A program made the translations under genes and the position numbers. A stretch of DNA of 64,000 nucleotides from JACRCG01 sp964524835 (GTDB lineage: Bacteria; Desulfobacterota; Desulfuromonadia; Geobacterales; Pseudopelobacteraceae), in assembly GCA_964524835.1 (NCBI GenBank), contig CAZGEG010000001.1, positions 1 through 64,000 on the forward strand, written 5' to 3'. Under the pieces are notes generated by a model, which saw only the letters and a program-made list of their open reading frames with translations, was not told the DNA's origin and made no database searches. Below are positions 1-7,458 of this stretch, one piece after another; the first letter of the stretch is position 1, and each line of letters starts with the position of its first letter.

Positions 1-59
1 CAAAATCGTCCGGCACCATTTTGCCTATTGACAGCCGGGGGCCTTATAAGGGTTGTGCC

Positions 60-587
60 TTAGTTGCATCCCTCAATATACTGGACAGACTCAAACCTGC
101 CAGACCTAAAGCTTGTAACCTTTCCCTTCTCCGTCTCAAAAATGAATCCGTATTCTGGTTTTATCTTTATAACTAAATACTTCCCGTCTTCTTCCAGATA
201 AGGATGTGCTTGCACCTCCACCTTTCCGGGAAAAGCCTTTTTGACTGCTGCTTCAGTGTCACCGACGCGAATACCACCAATAGATGCAATCTTTCTTGAT
301 GTTATGTCTATTCTGCTAATTCGCTCTTGTTCAATCATGAATCCGACGTCACCATACTTTCCGTTTGGATAGACGTAGTAACATGCCTCATTTCCTGAAT
401 CTGATGGTTCTGTCTCTTTTAGCATTATTCCTGATTTTGCCGAGGCCTCTTTTGTTGTCATCCCGACAACTATTTGGCCAAGACGGTCAACCTTCAATTG
501 TTGCTTTTTTAGTTTCTTCAGGTCAGCGGCAAAGGCAAGGCTGGTGGAAAGAAGTAGGCTAGCGATGACAGCGGCGGAGATTCGCAT
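60..587 (-). CDS. Exported protein of unknown function
   Basis: I do not recognise a family. The predicted protein has about 175 residues and opens with a clear signal peptide (charged MRIS, hydrophobic AAVIASLLLSTSLAFA, then ADLKK), so it is probably periplasmic. Two glycine-rich stretches (LGQIVVGMTTKEA and IGGIRVGDTEAAVKKAFPG) look like a repeated 'VGMT/VGDT' motif found in small periplasmic domains. An upstream in-frame ATG exists at 602, but the start at 587 has AAGGA at good spacing and puts the signal peptide at the N-terminus. It is monocistronic, with a repeat array just upstream. Confidence 0.7.
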   Translation of the reverse strand: MRISAAVIASLLLSTSLAFAADLKKLKKQQLKVDRLGQIVVGMTTKEASAKSGIMLKETEPSDSGNEACYYVYPNGKYGDVGFMIEQERISRIDITSRKIASIGGIRVGDTEAAVKKAFPGKVEVQAHPYLEEDGKYLVIKIKPEYGFIFETEKGKVTSFRSGRFESVQYIEGCN

Positions 588-632
588 TTCATTCCTTTTC
601 ATTGCACAACTCGTTATTGGCCGGTTAGGAAA

Positions 633-773
633 GCATCTTATATAAGAAAATGCATCTTATATGGGATCCTTTTGATATCTCATATAGGATGCTTGAAAGT
701 ATCCTAAATAAGATGCCTGGTTTTTGTTCTGTCATCCTATATAAGATGCCTTTGGCCGCTCATATAGGGTGTC
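633..773. repeat. Array of six related palindromic sites (CATCYTATATAAGATGC type)
   Basis: Six related short sequences lie at about 633-646, 652-667, 681-692, 700-716, 733-749 and 761-773. The fifth, CATCCTATATAAGATGC, is almost palindromic. The others are full or half versions in both orientations (GCATCTTATATAAG, CATATAGGATGC). Core-to-core steps are about 19-24 bp, with one longer step of about 36 bp. The array sits upstream of the minus-strand exported-protein gene, within a 355-base stretch (588-942) that has no convincing gene. It resembles a cluster of binding sites for a dimeric DNA-binding protein, but no partner gene is visible. Confidence 0.6.
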
Positions 774-881
774 TGTCTCCTCGCCTATTATTGCTGAAAT
801 CCGGCTGGATTCTTTCCTCCAATTCGGTGCCGCGGATCGAACCGTAGGAAACATGCCAGAGCTTCGCATCCGTAGGCAAAG

Positions 882-930
882 GGGGACAGGCTACTTTTTG
901 AGCAAAGGGGTGGAAAAGTAGCCTGTCCCC
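882..930. repeat. Perfect 17-bp inverted repeat (REP-like hairpin)
   Basis: GGGGACAGGCTACTTTT at 882-898 is matched exactly by its reverse complement at 914-930, around a 15-base loop. It lies just past the 3' end of the minus-strand DUF922-like gene. It could act as a terminator on either strand, since the loop-proximal arms are T-rich and A-rich. The shape and the GGGGACAGG core suggest a dispersed extragenic palindrome. No second copy was seen in this window. Confidence 0.65.
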
Positions 931-942
931 AATTGCCATAGC

Positions 943-1791
943 TTAGCGGGGCTGCGCATTCCTGCGGGCAGGGTACTGACGCCCCAGCACACCTTCACGC
1001 TTGTCGCCGGCCATCTCAACATCGGTAATCGTGTCGAAATCATTGCCGGACACGCGGTCTAACTCCACATCTTTCTCTCTGAACTCTTTGATTATCCTGC
1101 CGGCCAGAAGTCCCCCCTCCTCTCGGACTTTCTTGCAGGAGGAACTTCCACCCAATTCGGGAAGCCGACGCTGGATGTCGCGTGCAGCAGACACCCCGTG
1201 GTTGGCGTGCGTCTCTTCGTGCTCCAGTACCGACGCGTAGTACAAATCCCACGCTTCCTTCATTCCAACACCTGTTGAATCATAGTTGACCCAGCGGGGC
1301 ATCGTGATCGAGACTGCCACGCGGGTGTCGATGAAGTCGATCTCACAGCGGTTATCCTTTTCGCGGGTATGTATGTTCCACGTAACTTGCCAACTGCACC
1401 AGGCAATCGCCAGTTTATTGTTAATCCGTTTGGGACTGCGTCGGTTGATTTCCCGCCGGATATCCAGAAATGTGTAGCCACCAATATCGTAGAACATATT
1501 CTGCCGGTGCACTTCCGGTGTTTCCCTCCGGGCAGGCAGGGATTTTGTCGCCGGCGTTGAGGTACTTGCAGCGCTCGTTACTGGCTGCGCAATCACCGCT
1601 CTGTCAGGGATTCGTCTCACCTTACCCAGTTTCAACGGGATCTTTGCAGGGTTGTCGGTGAAGACCATGGTGCCGCCTGTGTCCACATAACTGTACGTAT
1701 CGGCACTGGCTTCTGTACCAAGTAAGGCTGCAAGCACGAGGAAAAGAGGTTTCCTGTACGTGCTCATTCGAAAGAAAGATTCTGATGTCAT
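943..1791 (-). CDS. Exported DUF922-like zinc protease with DUF4124 N-domain
   Basis: Two parts can be seen. After a signal-like segment (STYRKPLFLVLAALLGTEASA), residues about 31-55 (DTYSYVDTGGTMVFTDNP) match the small DUF4124 domain. Residues about 95-230 resemble the DUF922 family of secreted metal-dependent proteases, with the HEETH zinc motif at about 191-195. Two cysteines (WCSW, RCEID) may form a disulfide. The ATG at 1791 gives an awkward N-terminus. An internal ATG at 1767 would place the signal peptide first, but neither start has a strong ribosome binding site. The substrate is unknown. Confidence 0.65.
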   Translation of the reverse strand: MTSESFFRMSTYRKPLFLVLAALLGTEASADTYSYVDTGGTMVFTDNPAKIPLKLGKVRRIPDRAVIAQPVTSAASTSTPATKSLPARRETPEVHRQNMFYDIGGYTFLDIRREINRRSPKRINNKLAIAWCSWQVTWNIHTREKDNRCEIDFIDTRVAVSITMPRWVNYDSTGVGMKEAWDLYYASVLEHEETHANHGVSAARDIQRRLPELGGSSSCKKVREEGGLLAGRIIKEFREKDVELDRVSGNDFDTITDVEMAGDKREGVLGRQYPARRNAQPR

Positions 1792-1842
1792 GCCGATTGC
1801 CCGTATGTCATCCGCATTTATTCACTACTTACTGAGAGTTAT

Positions 1843-2298
1843 CTACTGGAGAGGTTGAGGGAGTTGTTTTACCTCCGATGTTTTTACCATCTGCAAAAGA
1901 TTAACCGTCATTGTCTCTTCCAACTTCCACATGGCACCCGTCGCAGGGTCGACAATGAGATACCCGATAAGCCCCCCGAATAAAATGTTGCCTCCCAGGT
2001 ACCATCCGCTAATTGTTCCCTCTAACTTGGATTCTGCTGATGAAAACCCCTCTTTTTGGCAGTTAACCTTGTAGTCCGCAGCGGAGAAATAACCTTGAGA
2101 TGACGGTAAGGTAACAGTCATAGGGGTTTCCCCCGTATGCATCATCACCCCGTTAGCCTTGCTGATTACGCACTTTGCTCCTGTTGGGTTCGACTGGACC
2201 GTAACCGGCCATTGGGACTTGCTCACGATACTTGCACAGCCGGTGATCGAGATGAGTGAGACTACCGCGATTGCTTTTGTTGCAGTTTTAAAAAACAT
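1843..2298 (-). CDS. Lipoprotein with PEGA-like region
   Basis: A lipoprotein of 151 residues. The N-terminus MFFKTATKAIAVVSLISITGC ends in an ITGC lipobox, so Cys21 should be acylated. The section VTVQSNPTGAKCVISKANG resembles the start of PEGA-type beta domains found in surface lipoproteins. A hydrophobic glycine-rich segment, about residues 98-115 (WYLGGNILFGGLIGYLIVD), is unusual for this size and may insert in the membrane. The ATG has GGGGGG just upstream. Function is unknown. Confidence 0.65.
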   Translation of the reverse strand: MFFKTATKAIAVVSLISITGCASIVSKSQWPVTVQSNPTGAKCVISKANGVMMHTGETPMTVTLPSSQGYFSAADYKVNCQKEGFSSAESKLEGTISGWYLGGNILFGGLIGYLIVDPATGAMWKLEETMTVNLLQMVKTSEVKQLPQPLQ

Positions 2299-2465
2299 GT
2301 TCCCCCCTGGGTGTAATAGACTTCACAAAATGTGGTGACACGCCGCATTAAAATATATTTAGCAATAAACATATACGTTTACCAAGATAGGGACATGGTG
2401 CCAAACCTACACGCTTTACAAATTAGAATGCATCGGTTCGGCACCGGCATCACTGTTTGGTGATC

Positions 2466-3512
2466 CTACGCCCCACCATCCCTCATAATCCTTCGAATCC
2501 GCTCCCCGGTGTCCGGGTGGGTGGAGAGATAATTCCGCGCCGGATGCTTTTTGTCGAACGCCTCGCCGGTGCGAGAGTCAAGCTGGGCTTGCAGGCGGGC
2601 CAGAATCTCTGCATAGCGGCGCGGCGATACTCCGACTGTCTTCATCCAGGCGATGGCTGCGTCATCTGCCTCACGCTCGAAGGTGCGTGAAAACGAGGCG
2701 TCCACCAATGCGGTGGGGAGTGTGGCCGCCAGCGAGGTGATCGACACAAGATCCCCGGTCAGGGTGGCCATGATCAGACCGGTGGCTGAATTTTGAAACA
2801 CATGGCGCATTGCATGGCGCTGGCGGACATGGCCCAGTTCGTGGGCCAGAATGGCGGCGATCTCGTCGTCGTGGCGGGCCAGAGCGACCAATTGGTCGGT
2901 AATGAGCACTATCCCGGAAGGAAGCGCGAAGGCGTTGGCGCCGATGGCCCCGCCGTTGCGGAATTCCAGACGACAGCCGGAAGATGCGCCACTGGCGACC
3001 ACCACGCGATTAAACATCGTAGTCAGCTCTGCCCGGCGCTCTGCTCCAAGCTTTGAGGGTTTGGTGAACAGACGGTCGAGCACGACCAGCGACTCGCTTC
3101 CCATGCGGTTTTCAATAGCCGAAGGGAGGGCAAAGGCCGCTTGACGGGCAAGTACCGGTACGCCGAAGCGCATGAACAGCACCACCACCAGCGCCGTTAC
3201 ACCCAGGGCAACGGCCACCAGCGGCAGGCTCTTCTCCCAGCGGTGCAGCCGTATGGAGCGGGTGCCGCTATTCTGCAAACGCTCCAGTTCTGCCACAAAG
3301 GCATTGTCGGTTACTTCGCACATCCCGCCGTCCGGCAGGCGAATCGTGCGGCGGACCGAGCCGATTGCCGACGCCAGCTCCACTCCGTCCAGCGGATATG
3401 AATGCTCGATACCGTCCCCCTGAATGCGCAAAGCGGTCGCTTCTATGGTCAGCTGCACCTCGCGGCGGGTCGCCACCACCCCGTCAAAATATCCAGCGAC
3501 AGCTGATGTCAC
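2466..3512 (-). CDS. M48-family membrane metallopeptidase
   Basis: Probable zinc endopeptidase of 348 residues. HELGH at about 224-228 supplies the catalytic Glu and two His ligands, and the third ligand is in FEREADDAA near 281. There is a membrane segment at about 95-115 (SLPLVAVALGVTALVVVLF). This makes it an M48 (HtpX/Oma1/BepA-like) peptidase with an N-terminal soluble domain and its catalytic domain after the helix. The start is GTG. It is the last gene of an operon with a DUF898 protein (31-nt gap) and a DUF5684-like protein. The grouping suggests membrane or envelope protein quality control, which is inference. Confidence 0.8.
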   Translation of the reverse strand: MTSAVAGYFDGVVATRREVQLTIEATALRIQGDGIEHSYPLDGVELASAIGSVRRTIRLPDGGMCEVTDNAFVAELERLQNSGTRSIRLHRWEKSLPLVAVALGVTALVVVLFMRFGVPVLARQAAFALPSAIENRMGSESLVVLDRLFTKPSKLGAERRAELTTMFNRVVVASGASSGCRLEFRNGGAIGANAFALPSGIVLITDQLVALARHDDEIAAILAHELGHVRQRHAMRHVFQNSATGLIMATLTGDLVSITSLAATLPTALVDASFSRTFEREADDAAIAWMKTVGVSPRRYAEILARLQAQLDSRTGEAFDKKHPARNYLSTHPDTGERIRRIMRDGGA

Positions 3513-3543
3513 TCTGCAGTCCCCTTCCGTGCCGTTTTTTCAA

Positions 3544-4803
3544 TCACAGCGAAATATCCACCGACATGCCGAAGACATCACCGATCTCTTCACCGGTGGC
3601 GCTGACCCCCTGACCGCTGTCGGCGGCGGCCACGAGACTATCCAGGCCGCCATCTGCCCGCAGGGCCAGCCGGTCGAAACGATAACGTGTCAGTCGTACC
3701 GCCGCCCACGGCATCATCAGTCCGAAGCTGAACAGAATTGCTAATGCGTTGGTGACGAACAGTAGCGCCATATCACGGGTGCGCAGTGAACTTTGGAAGC
3801 GGCTGCCGGCCAGAGAGGTGCCGTTCCAGCAGATGTTTGCCAGTGCGGTCTGGGCATAGACAATGATGATGAAATAGAGCAGCAGGAATGAGATCATCGG
3901 GACTAAGGCCATCCCTTTCATCGAGCCGGGCTTGATAGCGGCGGCGGACAGGCCGCCTCCCGTCAGGGCGATCAGAGCGGCGATCAGGGCCACTACCCCG
4001 AAAACGGTTAGTACGATCTTGAGGGCCAGCTTGTAAAACTGTTCAACCTTAGCGGTAAAGACAAAGGGGCTCGCGCCATACGAGCTGTTTTCGATCATGA
4101 ACTTGCGTTGCCGGTAGAGGGTGTAGGGAGTCAGAATCCCCAATGTCAGCATCGAGATGAGCGGCAGTGCAGCGTAGACCAGATATGCCTGGCTGTAATC
4201 GGGACGGAAGGCGAAGCGGATGTTGCGGTGCGATGAATTGCTGGCGTTGAACATGCGCGACCGGACCAGCAGCCAGGGGAATACGGCGAAGATAGCGAGA
4301 CCGACCGCCAGACTGAGCAGCGGACTGACCCGGGAGCCGAGCGCGTACAATACGAAGGCGACGGCGGCGATCAGCCACCCCTTGAATAGCGCTATCGGGT
4401 CGGCCAGGTATTCGAACGGTTGATCGTCCAGGGTCGTGCTGCCGTAGAAAAAGCGGCGTTTACGCACCTTGGCCCAGGCCGAATATATGCCGGCGGTCAC
4501 AAGTTTGAGCAGGGTATTGACGACCCAGATCCCGAAGTAGTCGCGGGCCGAGCCGGTGAAACTGAAGGCGAGCAGCCGTGGCTTGAAGTCTGCCGGAGTT
4601 GGCGGTATTCCAGCTGGTGGCGGTGGCAGGTTGGGCGGTCCGGACACGGGCGGCGGACAATCCGTCAGCGTCTCACTGCCGAGAGCGAACGACTGCCGGC
4701 ACTTGGGGCAGCTGGCACGCGTCGAGCCCCCGGGAACCAGTGATTTCGGGACATCCTTGCGAAAGCCGCACTCCGGACAGATGATGCTGACGTGTTCAGT
4801 CAT
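3544..4803 (-). CDS. DUF898 (YjgN) membrane protein with N-terminal zinc ribbon
   Basis: The protein has 419 residues. The N-terminus contains an MJ0042-type zinc ribbon: CPEC at about 10-13 and CPKC at about 33-36. A proline-rich linker (PPVSGPPNLPPPPAGIPP) follows, and then a polytopic DUF898/YjgN domain with about six to eight hydrophobic segments. Conserved-looking pieces include YFGIWVVNTLLKLVTAGIYSAWAKVRKRRFFYG. YjgN function is not established. ATG follows a strong GGGAG. It lies 15 nt after the DUF5684-like gene and 31 nt before the M48 peptidase gene. Confidence 0.8.
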   Translation of the reverse strand: MTEHVSIICPECGFRKDVPKSLVPGGSTRASCPKCRQSFALGSETLTDCPPPVSGPPNLPPPPAGIPPTPADFKPRLLAFSFTGSARDYFGIWVVNTLLKLVTAGIYSAWAKVRKRRFFYGSTTLDDQPFEYLADPIALFKGWLIAAVAFVLYALGSRVSPLLSLAVGLAIFAVFPWLLVRSRMFNASNSSHRNIRFAFRPDYSQAYLVYAALPLISMLTLGILTPYTLYRQRKFMIENSSYGASPFVFTAKVEQFYKLALKIVLTVFGVVALIAALIALTGGGLSAAAIKPGSMKGMALVPMISFLLLYFIIIVYAQTALANICWNGTSLAGSRFQSSLRTRDMALLFVTNALAILFSFGLMMPWAAVRLTRYRFDRLALRADGGLDSLVAAADSGQGVSATGEEIGDVFGMSVDISL

Positions 4804-4818
4804 ACCTACTCCCTTTGT

Positions 4819-5790
4819 TTACTCTTCGTATTCCGAACCGCTAAAGGCGAGCAGTGGGAAAAATGCCATCGGCAGAAGAAAGAGTCCCACGCCGAACAGC
4901 TCATTCCTTCCGAATTTTTTGGCCAGGGAGAGCATCGCGATCAGAAGAATCGCCACGCCGACCAACGGTACGAACAGCAGGAACATCCACCACCCGGGCT
5001 TACCGGCAATTTTCATCAGGATGAACATATTGTAGAACGGAACCAGGCATTTCCAGCCTGCATATCCGGCTCGTTGGAATACAATCCATTGGCCGGCGAG
5101 GATCAGGATGCAGGCGACCAGGAACATCAACAGCAAGGAGAGCGAAAAGCCGGCCTTCTGCTGCGCCGTGGCGCCCTGCTGCGACATGGCGTTCTTTTGC
5201 ATTTCCAGCGCCTTTTTCATCAACTCGGGATCTTTTTTCATCACGGCTTCGGTCATCATTTTTGCGGCCTCCTGCGCCCTGCGCTGCTGTTCGGCCTTGT
5301 CAGGAGCAGCGGCAGGATCGGCAGGCTCTGCAGGGGCCGCTTTCGGCTGTGCAGGCTCTTTAGCCGTGACTGCGGGGGAAGGGACTGACGGAGCGGCAGA
5401 CTTGGAAACCGGAGTCGCTGCAGACGGGACGTTTTGGACGGCAGGTTTAGGCGCAGGAGTCACGGCGGCCTGGACAGGAATTGGAGCAATCCTGGCGGTT
5501 TCAACAGCCTCAGCAGCTTCAGCGGTAGTACTTACGCTGATTTTTCGGCGCTTTTGGTGGGAAGATGAGGCGGGTTTGGGGAAGGTGCGGCGCAGGTTGA
5601 TTTCGCTCGGAGCAAATTCTGCGACGATATCCCGGTTGACCTTCACGAACACTTTGTTCCCCTGTCGCCAGACCGATTGGGCGTCGATAATGCCGCCATC
5701 CATCAGATACACCTGTTTGCCGAGGCAGACCCCCGTCAACATCAACCACATAAATAGGACAAGTACCGTATTTCGCGCATGTGCATTCAT
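4819..5790 (-). CDS. Exported membrane protein with C-terminal DUF5684-like domain
   Basis: The start at 5790 is chosen because AAGGGGCGGCG precedes it and it gives an immediate signal sequence (NTVLVLFMWLMLTGVCLG). An upstream ATG at 5826 is less likely. A short conserved region (QVYLMDGGIIDAQSVWRQGN) follows, then a long Ala/Pro/Lys-rich linker, a charged helix ending in EMQKNAMSQQG, and three or four membrane helices. The sequence GYAGWKCLVPFYNMFILMKIAGKP is typical of DUF5684. It is the first gene of the operon with DUF898 and M48. Function is unknown. Confidence 0.7.
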   Translation of the reverse strand: MNAHARNTVLVLFMWLMLTGVCLGKQVYLMDGGIIDAQSVWRQGNKVFVKVNRDIVAEFAPSEINLRRTFPKPASSSHQKRRKISVSTTAEAAEAVETARIAPIPVQAAVTPAPKPAVQNVPSAATPVSKSAAPSVPSPAVTAKEPAQPKAAPAEPADPAAAPDKAEQQRRAQEAAKMMTEAVMKKDPELMKKALEMQKNAMSQQGATAQQKAGFSLSLLLMFLVACILILAGQWIVFQRAGYAGWKCLVPFYNMFILMKIAGKPGWWMFLLFVPLVGVAILLIAMLSLAKKFGRNELFGVGLFLLPMAFFPLLAFSGSEYEE

Positions 5791-5959
5791 CGCCGCCCCT
5801 TTTATTGCCGTATTGAATATAGTCATTACCTTGTCTGAAGCGTTTTCTGCGCTGCCATTCTACAAACGACCCTTCCGATTGCTGTCTCAACGACCATTCT
5901 GCGTAACGTATTTAAACGCATTACTCAAGTGTAATTTCATTAATTTACATTCTAATAAA

Positions 5960-5978
5960 GTGTAAAGTTTCTTTACAC
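5960..5978. promoter_or_regulatory. Palindromic operator-like site 1
   Basis: GTGTAAAGTTTCTTTACAC is an 8-3-8 perfect palindrome. It resembles the TyrR-type TGTAAA-N6-TTTACA pattern but has a 5-base centre. An identical copy lies 57 bp downstream. The regulator is unknown. Confidence 0.55.
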
Positions 5979-6016
5979 CTCTCTGAATTCATCAATCATT
6001 CCGGCATATTACAAAT

Positions 6017-6035
6017 GTGTAAAGTTTCTTTACAC
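6017..6035. promoter_or_regulatory. Palindromic operator-like site 2, overlapping a possible promoter
   Basis: This is a second exact copy of GTGTAAAGTTTCTTTACAC. Its right half (TTTACA, 6029-6034) could serve as a plus-strand -35 box, with TATTAC at 6053-6058 as the -10 (18-base spacer). The other module has TTTCAC and TATTGC at the equivalent places with a 17-base spacer. A factor bound here would therefore overlap the -35. The promoter call is inference. Confidence 0.4.
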
Positions 6036-6063
6036 ATTGCGTAACCTACCGGTATTACACATC

Positions 6064-6182
6064 TTTATCTAAACGGAATTTATTTGGGATTTTGTACACG
6101 GAAGGACGAAAGAAGCGTTTACATGAGACCAATCAGGTAGGTTTGAAACAAAACCGGCCTGCCAGATGATCTGGCAGGCCGG
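6064..6182 (+). ncRNA. Candidate small RNA or leader, copy 1
   Basis: If the proposed promoter is real, the transcript is about 120 nt and ends in the 6154-6182 hairpin. It contains several GGA motifs. One, GTACACGGAAGGA, is close to the CsrA/RsmA consensus RUACARGGAUGU. A five-codon reading frame (ATG AGA CCA ATC AGG TAG) lies just before the hairpin. Conservation with the second module supports function. The alternative is that the region only carries the rodZ terminator. Confidence 0.3.
6154..6182 (-). terminator. Intrinsic terminator of rodZ
   Basis: CCGGCCTGCCAG-ATGAT-CTGGCAGGCCGG forms a perfect 12-bp stem. Read on the minus strand it is followed by TTTTGTTTC, as expected for a terminator just after the rodZ stop. 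It could also end a plus-strand transcript. Confidence 0.75.
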
Positions 6183-6208
6183 TGGGTTTGTGCTCAAGCT
6201 TTGCCGCC

Positions 6209-7054
6209 TTACTGCTGCGGCAGGCGCAGATGCACGACCTGCCCTTTCCGACCCAGAGCTCCCAATGACTTGCCAAGAAAGGTGATGTTGACACCGGCGG
6301 CATTCCCCACATCGATGACAAAAAATTCCCGGGCGGTGCGGCTCAATTTCTCCCCCGCCTTCAAGGTGATCTGGAAGGGAGGATTGCGGTCCTCGGTTAT
6401 TTTAAGCCAGGTATCTTCCGTTGCTTCAACAAGCAGGTTAAGGCTGGCATTGTCCGGGGTCTGCGCTGCCTCTTTCGGGACGACCACCGCCGGCGGCGCG
6501 GCCTGGGGGACAGTTGGCACGGCTTCTGGAGGCGGCACAGTCACGGCGGGGGCAGGCATGGGAACGGCTTCCTTCGGCTCGACTACAGCCACGCTGCGTT
6601 GAACGGCTCCAGGGTTTTCTTTCGCATAAAAGAAGGCATACATACCGGCTGCGGCAACAACCGCCACGACCGGGACGGCGTACAGGAGATAACGCGGAAA
6701 GGGTTTGCGGTCGAAAGTGATCCGTGCCTTGACGACAGGGACGTCTTCCGGCACGACCTGCTTTTCATCCAGATAGCGCTGATAATGGGCAAGAATGATC
6801 CCCGCATCGATACCGATGGTTTCTGCATACATCCGGATGAACATTTTTGTGGAAACCGGCGCCGGGAGGAGACCATACTCGCCGTTCTCGATGGCATTCA
6901 GAATGGCGGAGTTGATCCTCGTCTTGAGGAAGATCTCCTCGGTCGTCAACCCGCTCTCTTCCCTGAGGGTTTTCAGATCAGGCAGCTTCTTCAGAGAGGC
7001 GGATTTCACCCCTTCATCGGCGGCAACTGTTTTATTTTCTTCACTCATGTTCAT
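6209..7054 (-). CDS. rodZ: RodZ-like cytoskeletal/HTH membrane protein
   Basis: The protein has 281 residues and the RodZ architecture. A cytoplasmic HTH_25-type helix-turn-helix is at about 25-95 (LKTLREESGLTTEEIFLKTR, AILNAIENGEY). A single membrane helix at about 121-143 (RYLLYAVPVVAVVAAAGMYAFFY) is followed by a Pro/Ala-rich periplasmic linker and a C-terminal DUF4115 beta domain from about 205 (LNLLVEATEDTWLKITEDR). RodZ links MreB filaments to the cell wall elongation machinery. It is monocistronic and flanked on both sides by the duplicated intergenic module. Confidence 0.85.
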   Translation of the reverse strand: MNMSEENKTVAADEGVKSASLKKLPDLKTLREESGLTTEEIFLKTRINSAILNAIENGEYGLLPAPVSTKMFIRMYAETIGIDAGIILAHYQRYLDEKQVVPEDVPVVKARITFDRKPFPRYLLYAVPVVAVVAAAGMYAFFYAKENPGAVQRSVAVVEPKEAVPMPAPAVTVPPPEAVPTVPQAAPPAVVVPKEAAQTPDNASLNLLVEATEDTWLKITEDRNPPFQITLKAGEKLSRTAREFFVIDVGNAAGVNITFLGKSLGALGRKGQVVHLRLPQQ

Positions 7055-7277
7055 AAAGTCCTAATTACGTTTGATGATAGCCACTGAGGGCTATTTGTGC
7101 AGGTAAGCAACCACCGATCTATTCTTGTGGCCCGCATCAATCCTGCGCGTACCACAGTAAACTTGCTCCCCTCCCTACTCCATCTGCACACAACAATCAA
7201 GCGCAATTTCAGCAATTTACATCCTTACTAAGTTTAAATTTTCTTTCACTTTGCATATCTTACCGGTATTGCACAGT

Positions 7278-7401
7278 TTTTTATAAACAGAATTTATTTG
7301 GGAATTTTTTAACGGGAGGACGGAAGAAGCATGTTCATAATAACAATCAGGAGGGCTTAAACTACCCCGGCCTGCCGGATGATCCGGCAGACCGGGGTAG
7401 T
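7278..7401 (+). ncRNA. Candidate small RNA or leader, copy 2
   Basis: This is the equivalent of the copy 1 candidate, with possible -35 TTTCAC (7244-7249) and -10 TATTGC (7267-7272). It contains GGGAGGACGGAAG and CAGGAGGG, which are GGA-rich as in CsrA targets. A nine-codon frame starts at ATG 7331 and ends just before the hairpin. It is supported only by the paralogous conservation and by promoter and terminator patterns. Confidence 0.3.
7361..7401. terminator. Long hairpin terminator after the acyl-CoA synthetase gene
   Basis: ACTACCCCGG and CTGCCGG pair with CCGGCAG and CCGGGGTAGT across one C/A mismatch, around the loop ATGAT. It lies 58 nt beyond the stop of the minus-strand gene at 7459. 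It can also end the proposed plus-strand RNA. Confidence 0.65.
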
Positions 7402-7458
7402 TTCTGTACACGATGTTCTCTTTTTACATCAGCAAAAAACATTCGATGACTCAACCAT

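Larger units (their letters stand above)
5921..6182. repeat. Intergenic module, copy 1 (downstream of rodZ)
   Basis: This stretch is clearly related to 7191-7401. Shared blocks, in order, are TCAAG.G.AATTTCA, AATTTACAT, a TGTAAAGTTTCTTTACA-like element, ACCGGTATT.CACA, AATTTATTTGGGA, a GGACG.AAGAAGC block, CAATCAGG, and a CCTGCC...GGCAG hairpin with loop ATGAT. Copy 1 has an extra segment of about 57 bp that adds a second palindrome. The rest of 5791-6208 has no gene that I can see. Confidence 0.75.
7191..7401. repeat. Intergenic module, copy 2 (upstream of rodZ)
   Basis: This is the second copy of the module at 5921-6182, in the same orientation and about 1.25 kb away. Its palindrome is degenerate (AAGTTTAAATTTTCTTTCAC) and the extra 57-bp segment is absent, but the ACCGGTATTGCACA, AATTTATTTGGGAA and GGAGGACGGAAGAAGC blocks and the hairpin are kept. 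It occupies most of the 7055-7458 gap between rodZ and the acyl-CoA synthetase gene. Confidence 0.75.

Noticed and set aside
633..773. CRISPR array
   Set aside because: The sites occur in both orientations with irregular, short spacers and no cas genes.
6041..6075. Sigma-54 promoter in the rodZ-flanking module
   Set aside because: The GG and GC dinucleotides do not have the -24/-12 spacing.
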